Positions 31,373 to 42,298 of a stretch of 64,000 nucleotides of DNA are shown one piece after another; the first letter of the stretch is position 1, and each line of letters opens with the position of its first letter. The translations under genes were made by a program, and so were the position numbers. The DNA is from Isoetes taiwanensis (lineage: Eukaryota; Streptophyta; Lycopodiopsida; Isoetales; Isoetaceae): contig JAJEKV010000009.1 in NCBI GenBank assembly GCA_021234155.1, positions 11,540,546 to 11,604,545 of the forward strand, given 5' to 3'. Below the pieces are notes generated by a model. It had not been told where the DNA came from. It saw only the letters and a program-made list of their open reading frames with translations, and ran no database searches.

Positions 31373-31535
31373 GTGACCAACTTGCCATTGCAAAAGAAAC
31401 CGACAGGCTCCTTGATATGGGCTCAAACATGTACCCTTCTGAATCAGTTTTTGGAAATGAGACCTATGAAGGCCTTTCTATTCACAAACTGATTAAGAAA
31501 GTAGATGGTTTCACTGGAGTTTTCCTAGGCGACCC
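31373..31535 (+). pseudogene. Plasma-membrane H+-ATPase (P3A type) exon, relic
   Basis: The reading [20 protein letters not shown], then [10 protein letters not shown], ending [13 protein letters not shown], follows plant plasma-membrane proton pumps in the cytosolic P domain ([22 protein letters not shown] ... ADGFAGVFPEHKY). This domain carries part of the phosphorylation machinery that drives proton export. The 3' end lacks a clear GT donor. The next exon of the same protein appears at 43141, after 11.6 kb of insertions, so the gene is broken. Confidence 0.82.
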
Positions 31536-31586
31536 TCTACATTAGAATATAAAAGTAGACCATGTCAAATTAATTTCTGTCAATTA

Positions 31587-31920
31587 TGATATGGTATATG
31601 GGGTATGGGATAAAGCCTGGAAAGGTTGGGGCCCATTGGATAATGATTTCCTTGAAGGATCTGCCGTTTTGGTGTGTTGGTTATCACTAGAGGTCCTAGT
31701 ACGTAACAATTGGTATCAGAGCCAACGTTCAATTCCTTGTGGCAACATTGGCGTATTCCACATGCTTGAGGGCAAGCATCTCGAGGAGGGGGAGGAATTG
31801 ATATGGTCTATGGGGTATGGGATAAAGCCTGAAAAGGTTGGGGCCCATTGGATAATGATTTCCTTGAAGGATCCGCCCTTTTGGTGTGTTGGTTATCACT
31901 AGAGGTGCTAGTGCCTAACA
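31587..31920 (+). mobile_element. TRIM retrotransposon (miniature, 122-bp LTRs)
   Basis: LTR1 (31587-31708) and LTR2 (31799-31920) both start TGATATGGT and end CTAACA or GTAACA, and are nearly identical. Between them lie a Met-initiator primer site (TGGTATCAGAGCC, 31711-31723), a 70-bp interior and a polypurine tract (GAGGAGGGGGAGGAAT, ending 31798). There is no coding sequence. The left flank is AATTA. The right flank is ATTTC-like, directly against the LARD LTR. Confidence 0.9.
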
Positions 31921-31924
31921 TTTC

Positions 31925-32714
31925 TATTATGAATATGGTATCTCGGGGGAGTGGTCTTGGACGTTAGTCTTGGTGGACTAGCATGGGTATGTAAGAATGG
32001 CAAATTATAGGCAAAGAAATGGCAAGGAAACCTTATAACGGTTATGGTTAAATAATGTCTTGGAGCCAAGACATTATTTAATGGTTAAAGTTCTAGAGTT
32101 TAAATATAGTTGAGCCAAGATAGTATCCTTACGTTTAAAGGTAAAACATAAACATAAAAAGAACTAAAGCCAAAATTGGTTTGAAAGGAAAAGGTAGACC
32201 TAACTATAAAAGAGTAACTATAAAAAAAACTATGGAGATGAATACTTATTATTAGACAAATACTTTTTGTACAAACTATAACTTTAACTCTAATTAGAAT
32301 ATATCCTTACCATGTGACCACAATCATGTTTTAATAGACCACCCTTGCTCATTGCTTGGCCATTGCCAACAAGCCTTGCCATAATTCTACCACTTCTTAT
32401 CACCGAGTGACCTCGTTGGGCGGTGAACTACCAAAGACTGGTTAATGCTTTTGGATCTAGCTCTAGTTTTGGTGAACTAAGAGCTTGACCAATTTGAGTT
32501 ATTGGTGTAACTCGTATCCTATGTTTATTGGATCTGAGCTTATTTGTCTTCTTAATTCGTATTTAGATCATTTTGTCATTGCTAACGATTTATTCTATGG
32601 ATTGTATAGCAAAACTGGACGGTTCACATGTTATGAGATTATGATTTATTTAAAAAAGATAGTATTCTATTTAGAGGGGATAAAAGGTATGGTTCATTGT
32701 TGTGAACCATAACA
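31925..32714 (+). repeat. LARD 5' LTR (790 bp)
   Basis: Aligns along its whole length with 42299-43096, with scattered substitutions and small indels. It contains a perfect 15-bp palindrome with a 2-base loop (32049-32080, TAAATAATGTCTTGG and its inverse). Confidence 0.9.
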
Positions 32715-32716
32715 AT

Positions 32717-32729
32717 TGGTATCAGAGCC
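32717..32729 (+). promoter_or_regulatory. LARD primer binding site (initiator Met tRNA)
   Basis: TGGTATCAGAGCC begins two bases after the LTR end. This is the usual plant tRNA-iMet primer site. Confidence 0.93.
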
Positions 32730-34277
32730 AAGCTATTTCTAAAGTTTGCAAAGACTTCTGGTTGGTGCTGGAGATTGCAAACAGGAATAGCGAACCTTAT
32801 TTTGGCTATTCTTGATGTTTGTAAACCATCTAGTTGGTGCTAGTGATTGCAAACTGGAATAGAATTCCTCCTCCTAAGAATCTAAATGATTTTCTTTCTA
32901 TGAATTTTAACTTCTTGGATCATTCTTTCCAATCCAGTTCTACTCAGAGTAATCAATCTTTGGATATCGGTATGACAAAATTGTTTGTTGCAGGAAACAT
33001 ATAGGTGCAGGTGATTGGTGACATGGAAGAAGCAGAGGGAACTGAGCCTAATCTTCCTGATCAATCCATTTCATTTGCCAAAATGGATCTCCTTCCAATC
33101 AACCCTAACTAGAACTGACAATCCATCTCCTTGGCCAGGATGGATCTCCGTTGAAACTTTTCCTGCATCTAGGGGGGGCGTATCTATGGTGGATGGATTA
33201 ATCTTTATCTGAACTCTCTATCCTTGACAAATCTTGAACTATTCGAAACTAAATGAATTCTAAACAATGTAAAGTGCGCCCCATTGTTTCAGTAAGACAT
33301 CTTAATATTGAATATCTGTTTGTAAGAAATTGTAGTTTAAAAGTAGAGATGACTTCAAAATCTGTTAAAAGATTTTAAAGGATTCGTGCCTTTAGAGAAA
33401 TTGTAAATCTATTTTATGATTGTATGGTGTCCTTCTAATGAATGATCATGCCATTAATAGTTGCACAATGGTTGGTGCCATAAGTGTTGATGTTAAAGGA
33501 TGACATTGAAATTCTAGATTGGTGTCTAGAGTTTTGAGCAGTAGTTGGTGCTACTGGTTGGAGTCGGTGCTTCAACGGAACCCTTGATCTTTTCTTAATC
33601 TTACCTTTATCTTAAAACTTAAATTTTATCTAGTAGATCTTAAGCTTTGCTAATATATCTCAAAAGAATAATCAAATCTTCCCTGAATCTTTATCTTAAT
33701 CTTTAGCCACAACATTGTGATTGTCATAAATAGTTGGTGCTATTTGTGAGATCATAATCCTAGCCTGTGGTCCTTAACACTAGACTTGTCTTTAGGACCA
33801 TTCCTGATCCATGGACCAGAACTGGCCCACATGACCTCTGCCACTTAAACCCACATAACTTATGAAAGAAATTTCAATTTTGTAATATACCACCATCATT
33901 TGATTCTTCACTTGTTTCTTAATGATATCTGAGAATTTCAATACCAGGGTCAGCTATACCTTGTGGTAATTGCTCAAACATTGGAGAATTTGGCAGTTTC
34001 TGCACCAGTCCAGAACTGCCTTCTTCGATTTTCTAGCATAAAGTGATCTAAACCTTGCTAATGTTGGAGATATTTGTTGTTTATCATAGAACACATTGAG
34101 TTTTATATTCCCATGTTTTCTTGCTATCATCTGACATCGGTGGAAGCCACCAAACCCTATTTTGGTCAAAAAAAACTGCTTGAGGTTCAAGAATTATTTC
34201 TCTTATTATAATAAGTTTTGACTTAATTCTTGTGGCCATGAGTTGCTAGCTATACGAGCTATAGGCTTATGATTTTT
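32730..34277 (+). other. LARD interior, non-coding
   Basis: No gag or pol motif was found in any frame. Short phrases such as GTTGGTGCT recur several times (for example near 32761, 32834, 33545 and 33733), suggesting degenerate internal repeats. Confidence 0.6.
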
Positions 34278-34345
34278 TAGAATAGAATAGAATAGATTTT
34301 TTAACGTCCACGGAGACCAATAGGTCATGGGACCCATACAATGGG

Positions 34346-34432
34346 CTAGTATAATCATTACTACTAGGATTAAAAAACCCCTGCCTCGAAAGGTTTTCAA
34401 GGGAAAAACCTTTGCAGTAATGATGATACTAG
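34346..34432 (-). other. Structured LINE 3' motif, copy B
   Basis: The arms CTAGTATAATCATTACT (34346-34362) and AGTAATGATGATACTAG (34416-34432) are complementary at 16 of 17 positions. Their sequence differs from the arms in other copies. On the LINE strand the core reads GGTTTTTCCCTTGAAAACC ... GGGGTTTTTTAATCC. Confidence 0.7.
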
Positions 34433-34481
34433 ACAATCGGAGATAATGACTACTGAGGGCTCAATAATTGAAGACGTTCAT

Positions 34482-36483
34482 CTAGACCTCAAGTATGTAT
34501 GATGCCAAGTCATGCACAGATGGTGCTCTGAGAAGTTGTGGAAGCGTGGAATAGAATGCTAAGGTCAAAAAATGATTCCAGACTATCTCAAAAGCAGGGC
34601 AACTCAGAAGAGTATGGCTTTCATCTTCAATAACCTGTAACTGGCAACATGTACATAGTCTCGCTTCTCGCGACAATTGCGGCCGCTCCCATCTACCTCT
34701 CTCAATCCGTAGCCTGTGGGACCCTGTGCGAATTGATGCAATAGCTACAAGCTTGTTCCTGGACAATGAAGCAAGCAAATAAGCTTGGGGCCCTGGTGCC
34801 AAGGTGGGATGTATGTGTGCATGATAATGAGCAGTTTTCACTTGGGCCAAGGTAACTGCGTCCCATGTCTTTTGAGAAAAATGACCATTGAGATATTGTT
34901 GCAAAAGCTCAGGATCAGAACTGGCAAGCATCAGGCAGTGCTCTGGTTGCACAGCCCAACGGGCAAACCATGTAGTGCAATGCTCTTTCCAACATCGTTT
35001 CAAACGCTGAGGAGATTCAGCCATGGCAAGTGCAAGAACAGGATACCTATCATCATCCATGTGGTGCACCTTGCAGATATAGTGGAGATGGCGCTTCATG
35101 GCCAGAATGTTGAAGAGGCCAAAAACCTGTCTCTTGTAAAAGAATAGCATAGGGCACCATTGTTTTAACTCTGAGGCTGTAAGTAAGAAAGGACTTTTGC
35201 ACCCGCTCCAAGCTCTCCCAAGCACTAGCACTAATGGCAGGCCCCCACACTTCAGAACCATACAGTAAAACATGCTCTACCAAAGCCCGAAACAAGTGGG
35301 CTTTCCGTGGCCAATCATGATTGTTTTGCATTGCATAGAGTGCTCTCCATCCAACAGCCACCCGCTTGGTAATACACTGTTCCCAAAGTGTGTTCTTACA
35401 AAATTCTACACCAAGATACTTGTAGCTATCTACAACTTCAACTTCGCGGCTATCATAGTGCATAGTGGGAACATTGTGACGAGAAGATTGAACTACCAAA
35501 AGCTTGATCTTTTGGAGATTAACACGCATACCTGTGTTCTCACAAAAACTGTGCAGGGCATGTAAAGGTTGCTGCATACTAGCAGCGGTATGTGCCAGAA
35601 GCGAAACATCATCAGCATACATAAGTTGCCTAATGATATAGTGTGCCAAATGTGGACCTCCACCGCCATGATTATCAAGCCATTCTTCCAATTGATCAAT
35701 GTACAAGCCAAAGAGTGTAGGAGATAAAGGGCAACCCTGGCGAACTCCAATATTGCTAGTGATTTGAGTACCTGATGCTGGAAATTTAGCAAAAACCCTT
35801 TCATAGAGCCGATAAACTGCATTTTGAAGATCTTGTGGAACCTCAAGTGCCTGCAAGCACTGCCAAAGAAGCTCGCGTGGTACTGTATCAAAAGCAAAAG
35901 CAAAATTTACAAAGCATATATAGAGGTCTTGTTTCAAACTTCGAATATGTTCAATAAGCATGCGCAATGTGAAAATATGGTCTATTGTAGAATGGCATGG
36001 ATGAAAGCCTGCCTGTCCTACAGCACGTACACCAGTATGTTCTGCCCATGATGTCAACTGCTTCTCAGTAAGACTGGCTAAGAGCTTTGAAAATATGGAA
36101 CTTACCATGATCATGCGATAATTAGAAGGGTCATGCTTATCACCTGCTTTGTAAATTGGTACGACCTTGCTGACAGCCCAAGTTTCTGGCAAGCCTTCTT
36201 GCAAAGCTTGATTTAAAAGAGTAGTGATGATTGGAAGCAATAGCGGACCCCCCCAATTAAGCAATTCTGCTTGCAAACCTTGAAGATCAGGAGACTTGCC
36301 ATTAGATAGATGCCGCAGTCCTTCTTTGACTTCCTCCTCTGTGAATTGAAGAATATCACCTACCAAAGGAGGCATAGAATTAAGGACCCCAGGATGATCA
36401 TATAAGTGGACCAATCGCTCATCCCATTGCTGCATAAGGAGGTGGTCGATATAATATTTTGCGCCAGAGTGTTTATAAGTCAT
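34482..36483 (-). pseudogene. LINE B reverse transcriptase and C-terminal knuckle
   Basis: The frame 36483-35053 includes LSNGKSPDLQGLQAELL, AVSKVVPIYKAGDKHDPSNY, STIDHIFTLRML, the motif-A region CFVNFAFAFDTVPRELL, GVRQGCPLSPTLFGLYIDQL and the catalytic LMYADDVSLLAH, then TGMRVNLQ. A frameshift between about 35270 and 35060 moves to the frame ending at 34482, which holds IASIRTGSHRLRIERGRW and CTCCQLQVIEDESHTLLSC. In motif A the first, catalytic Asp (DFAKAFD in copy D) is Asn here. With that change and the frameshift the enzyme should be inactive. Confidence 0.9.
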
Positions 36484-36486
36484 GCT

Positions 36487-37414
36487 AACCTCAATATTTA
36501 CTAAAAGAATCTACTACACAGAATTCTGGACAAAAGTATATGTTAAAATGCTCCAATAACAACCATCCATAATGCTATGTGGGTAATAAATGATGCATTC
36601 TACTTATATCTACATAGAAGATAACTCTTATCAACTTACATATAGTGTAACTATGGTGTAACCATGCAATTTTTGGAATTCAAACATGATGTACAACAGT
36701 CAAATTAACACATTAGAGCATAAAAAGTTGTCAACTCCACAATTATAGGTCCAAAATTCCACAATGATTATAATTAGTGATGTTTATTAATGAATTCAAT
36801 TGGATGTTGTGAAGTTTAGCCATGACAATATGTAAATAGAGCATATAACATTTCATCTATGCTTCTTTGATTCATCAAAAGAGACGCTACTTTTCCACAA
36901 ATAAGCTTTAAAATAGTTCAAAATGTGAGAAATGACATATATCGAGATCTCTTATATAGGTTGTATAGTCTTATTGAAAACTACCATGAAATCTGCTTAT
37001 TTCTTACTAGCATAAACTTCATATCTGTGTTACTGCTATAAAGCATCGTCATTCAAGTAGAATAATATTATATGTAGGTTATTTTCCATGTATGTTATAT
37101 TTTTTGTGGATGCAAACCTTCCTTGGCAATAGAAATCTCTAGTTGCATGTTAAAGTAACATGTTATTTCTATGGTTTTAATTTATATAAGCACGCATCAC
37201 CATTTATGGTCCATGGGACCAATTGTATAGAGCATATATCTCTCACTAGCCTTATCCATTTTGCCCTATAGAATGATACTATGGCTTTTTAGCTTCGATC
37301 ACATGATTATTGAAAGGTGTAAGTGAAAGTCCATGTAGGTTCAAGTGGTCATAAGTACCCCATAAATTCTCAATTTTTTGTGCTTCAACCTTACCCTAAA
37401 ATTATGCAAGCTAA
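36487..37414 (+). other. LARD interior, non-coding
   Basis: A/T-rich sequence without recognisable coding motifs, lying between LINE B and the left target duplication of the L1 fragment. Confidence 0.6.
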
Positions 37415-37985
37415 TCTAATCAATTAATTTTTTTTTGAAGGATCAAATTAACTAATATTAATACGGAATAAAATACAAGAAGAGCGATACAGGGGAACTC
37501 CTGCCTAAGAAAGCGCTCGAGGGAGGATCCCGATTGCACGCAAACCTAACTACGACTCAGCAAACAAACCTGCCATTACCGTCTACAATGAGGAGGATCC
37601 TTTCCCAGATAGCCGCCTTGAACTGCTCTTTCCGAGGGGACGCCAGGTAGGAAAGGTATAATTTGTACCTCAACTGAGGGATCAAAGCACCAGGTTGCAT
37701 CTCTTCATTCCTAAACACCTTCATGCATCGCCGCTTCCATATGAGCCACAGAAGCCAGGCCTTGCACAAACGGAAGGCCAGACTCTGAACCTGGGAGCAC
37801 CTACTGGGATACATTCACAAAATAACTTCTTGACTATGGAGAGAGGTGTGAAAGAGGCGCTGGGCCCACTGCCATGCGTGTTGAACCTTTTGTGCAGAGA
37901 AACATACAGTGTTCCAAAGTCTCGGCACATGCACCACACATTGGACACGTCACTGATCATCGGACTTATCTAATCAATTAATTTT
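37415..37985. repeat. 17-bp target duplication around the L1 fragment
   Basis: TCTAATCAATTAATTTT occurs at 37415-37431 and at 37969-37985. The A/T-rich 17-bp length is typical for L1 target-primed integration and defines the insertion exactly. Confidence 0.93.
37432..37968 (-). mobile_element. L1-type LINE, strongly 5'-truncated (about 537 bp)
   Basis: On the minus strand the element ends in a short A run next to the left target duplication. Its coding remnant (37960-37557, frameshifted) has a zf-RVT-like CPMCGACAETLEHCMFLC when the frames are combined near 37930, then AFRLCKAWLLWLIWKRRCMK and FRNEEMQ, like the end of plant L1 ORF2. Only the last part of the ORF and the 3' UTR were inserted. 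Confidence 0.85.
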
Positions 37986-37993
37986 GTGGGTTC

Positions 37994-38679
37994 GTGTGCA
38001 TAATACCAGTGGCAACCCTCTTTTTCTGGCCGCCTGTTATTTCCCTCACGCAGAGAGCACCTTCTATTGCAGCCACCCCGATGCGGATAGGATGGACCCT
38101 TATGTCGATCTATATGATGACATACAGCAGCACCAGCAGTTGGGTAGGGTCGTCCTGCTTGGAGATTTCAATGCACGGACAGGAGTAGAGCAGCCCATGC
38201 GACTTGACCCCCTCGCTGACGATGTCCTGCAGCTACGCCCCGCAGAAGCAACCTGGCCACGAGGATCGGATGACGGCCGGTCACTTTCGCTTTTGTGCAT
38301 TGCTGTTCTGCTATGTGGTATTTTTGACTTGATAATTTGCAATGGCCTGTCACAGTGGCCCGATTATCGCAAGTGCACATGCAGACAGGACAATCAGGGG
38401 GGAGGGTCTAGTGTGGTGGACTATGTGCTCGTAGTTGCGCAAGATTTGCATCTCATCAGTCGTTTTCGGGTGGGCACAGACAGTCGGGATGAGGAGGTTG
38501 ACTCAGATCACCTCCCACTTTATTTGGACCTGGTTTGGCAAGCCGCCAGAACCCCCACTATGCCAGCCCCTCGCCCCTCCCCTCGGTTGAGACTAGATTA
38601 TGAGCGGCAGAGGACTTCTGCCGAGATGCTCATGGGCGCCCTCCCGGTAATTCTGCGAGACCTCCACACTAGAGCGTGA
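37994..38679 (+). pseudogene. LINE C endonuclease domain
   Basis: The frame is open for 231 codons with the AP-endonuclease boxes VVLLGDFNARTGVEQP, GGGSSVVDYVLVVAQDL, RVGTDSRDEEVDSDHLPLY and LDLVWQ. Here both GDFNAR and SDHLPL are intact, unlike copy A. The N-terminal part with the first catalytic residues is missing. This domain nicks the target to prime reverse transcription. Confidence 0.88.
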
Positions 38680-40830
38680 GGAGACCCAGTTGACTTCGCT
38701 TATTACGGGATGCACGGACGGGTGCTTTTGGCGGACCTCCTCCCCTCCCCGCGTGCCGTTCGTTCGGTCGAGAACATTCCCGCAGAACCGATGGTTTGAT
38801 GCGAGTGTAAAGAATAAGCGGCAGCTCGGCCACATTCGGATCCAGTACCCGCTTGCGGAGGCCACCACGCATCAGCGCCCATCCGAAGGAGACAAAGGCG
38901 CGGTACCTTGCCGTGCATCGTGGGGAGATGTTCGCCCGGCCGGACACTCATCCTCGAATCTTTTGGCGCAGAGTGCTTCAAGGCCCGCCCAGCCCTCTGG
39001 CTGGGGACATCACACCCGGCGGTGGGAATGCGATTCCGCAGCAGCTCTATGACCCGCCCAGGGGGCGCGTCACGCCCATACCCCCACGGGATGGCCCCCA
39101 TTGGTTCTCGTGGAGGAGGATGTTGAGGAGGGCCCGCAACGGGGCGGCTAATGGGAAGGCGGTGACCGACCGATGGTATGCGTGCCGAAGTTACTCAAAT
39201 GGGCGGGGCGCCGCCAAACTTGTCTTGGGTCCTCACTACCACTGTTCAACAAAGCATTGCGGGGAAGGTCTTCCCCGACAATGGACCACAAGCGGGGTTG
39301 TTCCAATTCACAAAGGCGGGTGACCCACACCGTCCGCCAATTACCGGACGATCATGGTCGATTCGATATTTGCCAAACCGCTATCGGCATTCTCGGCGGC
39401 AGTTGACCCGGCCGGGGCAGAGGCGGCGAGATGTCGCGAGCCCTCACACAGGCGGGCTTTAGACCCCGCCACTCAACGATTGACCATATCTTTACACCTG
39501 CGGGCATTGATTGAAGACGGTCGGAATCATCGGCCGGGACTTGTATTGCCGCTTTGTGGACTTATCAAAGGCTTTTGATACGGTTCCCCCCGAAAAGGCG
39601 TAGGCTAGATCAAGCGTCAACTGGGGCTCCCTGCCCCGTCTGCGAATGCCATATACGAGTTGTATGAGAGTTGTTTTGGCGGGATGCACCGGCCCGACTA
39701 GGGTGGTTCTCATATCCTCTTCCGTCACCCCATGCCTCCCCGCACTCACATATCGGGGATACGACACGTGGACGCCACGCCCACCTACAAGTACCTAGGG
39801 TGGAGTTCCCCCCCTCGCCTCTGGCTGGGGCGCCTATCCGCTTTAAGGGTGACAAAGGCCGGAAAAGCTTTTATGCCATGCGAGAACAAATCACCGTGCG
39901 AGCTCTATGATTGGGGCATCGGTCACATCATTCCGCACCGGGCGAGCTTGTCCTTCAGACGGGTCGAGGTTTGGGGCCCTGGCCGCCTCTTTGGCGACAC
40001 GGAATGACTTGGAGCAAGTGCATAAGCCATTTTTGGCACGGGCACTTGGGGTGAAACCTTCGATCCCCTATCGACACTGCGCGGAGAAATCGGATTCTTG
40101 CCTTCAGGTGGCAGCCCTTTGATAGACACATCGCCTATTTTCGTAAAGTGGTTACTATGGGTGATGCTCGGCCCCGCACCGGGCTTACACCGTGGCAATG
40201 GGTCCTTGCCGCTTAGGGCCCGCTGGAGGGGTAAGAGAGATCGCTGGTTCGCCCGGATGGAACGTCGCAGAACACGATGCGCGGTGTGGACACAACCGCC
40301 GATCGCGGGCAGCTGCCGGGGAGTACCTAGACGCTTGTTTCCTTGGCAAGCTCTGGGACCCCGACGCTCTAGAGCATGTCAAAACGGCCCATTACAAGGA
40401 GCACATCAACCCCGTGTTAGCCCGGGCCCACAGCTCTACTGCGTTCCCAAATTGCCCACGAAAAAGCGCAGCTCATTGCCTCCATTCGCGACAGTGCCCA
40501 CCATCTCCGCATCGAGGCCAGGGCGTGGATTGGGGAGCCCCGCCGGACAGGCTCTCTGTCGCTCTTTGCCAAACGGGTGCCATTGAGGATGGGTCTCACA
40601 CTTTCCGTGAGTTGCCCGCGTTCATCCGATCCGCCGATCACGCCCCCCTTAGTGCGGGCCGGACTTGCCCTTACATTTGCCGATGAACACACCGCCGACG
40701 CGTGCCACGGGTCGTACATTCAGGGAGGTATTGGACTGCGAGGTCACCTTTGCCCCCACCGGCCGCTGGCGATTAGGCACTACGGGTCGGTGCATGACCA
40801 GTATATATTTGGGTGTTTCGCGCATTTTAT
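38680..40830 (+). pseudogene. LINE C reverse transcriptase and knuckle, shattered
   Basis: Recognisable pieces in order are NRWFDA (near 38790), ARYLAVHRGEMFARPDTHPRIF, LKWAG, a RHSTIDHIFTL-like stretch near 39470, RDLYCRF and KAFDTVP near 39540-39590, PTYKYLGWS near 39780, YLDACFLGKLWDPDALEHVK (40325-40384) and a knuckle remnant (CQTGAIEDGSHTF near 40566-40605). The YADD region is not found, so it was probably deleted. No frame stays open for the length of an RT domain. Confidence 0.75.
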
Positions 40831-40864
40831 ATGTTAGGGACAGTTTGTCGTCGGAGGCTGATTT

Positions 40865-40930
40865 ACGCCCACGGTTATTCCCTCGAAAACCCTTCGGGGC
40901 GGGGGTTTTTTAATCCGGGCAGTAATCCGC
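40865..40930 (+). other. Structured LINE 3' motif, copy C
   Basis: The core ATTCCCTCGAAAACCC, TTCG, GGGCGGGGGTTTTTTAATCC is followed by a small hairpin AGACC-GATT-GGTCT near 40958. The CCC-TTCG-GGG segment is a classical stable tetraloop. Outer arms CGGTTATT and AGTAATCCG pair partly. Confidence 0.65.
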
Positions 40931-41008
40931 TTGCTGCGTTTTTGTATTGGGTCCCATAGACCGATTGGTCTCCGTGGACGATAAACATACCTTCCTTCCT
41001 TCCTTCCT

Positions 41009-42298
41009 ATAGAGAATCATACAAGTAAACTATATGTGAAAGTTGAGATCAAAATTGATTAAGGTGGCACCATTAGTAATTCTTTAACTTTCAGTCATTT
41101 AGACCAATGATGGTCTGCAACTGGAATGCAGATAGCAGTCTATCTTGATTTCTTATAGTAAAAGTTTTTCATATTTGTCCTTGTTTCTTTTTGCATTGGT
41201 TTCTTGATATGAGATATTTTGCGGATGTGATTTTATAAAGTCACACCTTAGGGCACAAATCTAGAATAAACATGGAAGACATAATATAATTGATGCTATC
41301 TATTCTATGCAATCCTCAAAATAATGAGCAACACATATTTTTTGTGAACAAAGTGGTCTAAGAGCTACTCGTGTCTCAAAACTCAACTTGAAATGGACTA
41401 ACATAAGAATACTATCAATTTTTGAATCAACTATGGACCAGTAATGGGCAGGTACAGATATAGTTTTTTATTTCTTTTTACCATGTCTTTTGCTCGTTTC
41501 ACAAGCTTGTTTTTGCATTGGTTTCACATCCTTATAGACTTTATAACGTGATTTTTTGGAGGACGACCTAGAGTCATATGTAGCAACGTTATCCACGTAT
41601 ATAAATTCCCTAAATTTGAAAATAGAAATAAAACTCAAAACATCAAATTCAAACTCAACAAACATTTTTCTATGATGGAGGATCTCGTGAACTAGTTATA
41701 CGTCAAATTTGAACTCAAAATTGTTCTCCTTCTGAAAGTTGTTGTTTTTATATCACAACTGCTTTCTGGGAACTAGTACTGGTTCTCAGAAGGCAGAAGA
41801 CAGTTTTGACCCTGTCATGTTTGAATTGCTCTATCTTCCTTCATAGACTTCGAATTGAGATGTGGTTTTTTGTGCATTATTCTATATCTCTTGTAGAAAA
41901 ATAACATTATAACCAAAAAAATCAAAAAAATCTTTTCATCAAGACAATTTTACTTTGTGTGAACATGAAGCTTTTGGTACTTGACCCCTTGGATTTGCTA
42001 GAGTATAACTCACAAGAATGGGAGCTGATACATTTTTGTGTATTTTTCATGTGAAGCATGACTGCCATATATGAATTCCTAGAAAGGGTTTGGCTAGTTT
42101 TTGTGTCCTTGATTTTATATGATTTTTTTTGTGAACCTTCAAAATGCCCTTTAACGGTCCATCACGGGACAGGTCTAGTGTTAAAATGGATTGAGTTGAT
42201 GCTCATGTGCAAATTGAGTTGGTTCTCATGTACAAATTGAGTCGGTGCTTAATTTGTGGTTTACAACTGTGGTCGGTTACTTCCAAAAAGGGAAGAAT
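41009..42298 (+). other. LARD interior, non-coding, ending in a polypurine tract
   Basis: No coding motif. Toward the end the phrase AAATTGAGTYGGTGCT-like recurs near 42215-42250, and AAAAAGGGAAGAAT (42285-42298) precedes the LTR as polypurine tract. Confidence 0.65.

Larger units (their letters stand above)
34278..36486 (-). mobile_element. Non-L1 LINE, copy B, 5'-truncated
   Basis: Minus-strand element with a (TTCTA)n tail (34278-34295), the conserved 3' hairpin region (34346-34432), a C-terminal knuckle and most of the reverse transcriptase. It stops near 36486, before the endonuclease, which is the usual 5' truncation. It is inserted in the LARD interior. It is the best preserved RT of the family in this window. 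Confidence 0.9.
37986..41008 (+). mobile_element. Non-L1 LINE, copy C, 5'-truncated, dense small indels
   Basis: The element starts inside the endonuclease, directly after the L1 target duplication, and ends in the structured motif (40865-40930) and a (CTTC)n-like tail (40989-41008). It is noticeably richer in G+C and CpG than its surroundings from about 38600 to 40900. The reverse transcriptase is broken by many small indels, so motifs are scattered over all three frames. Confidence 0.85.
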
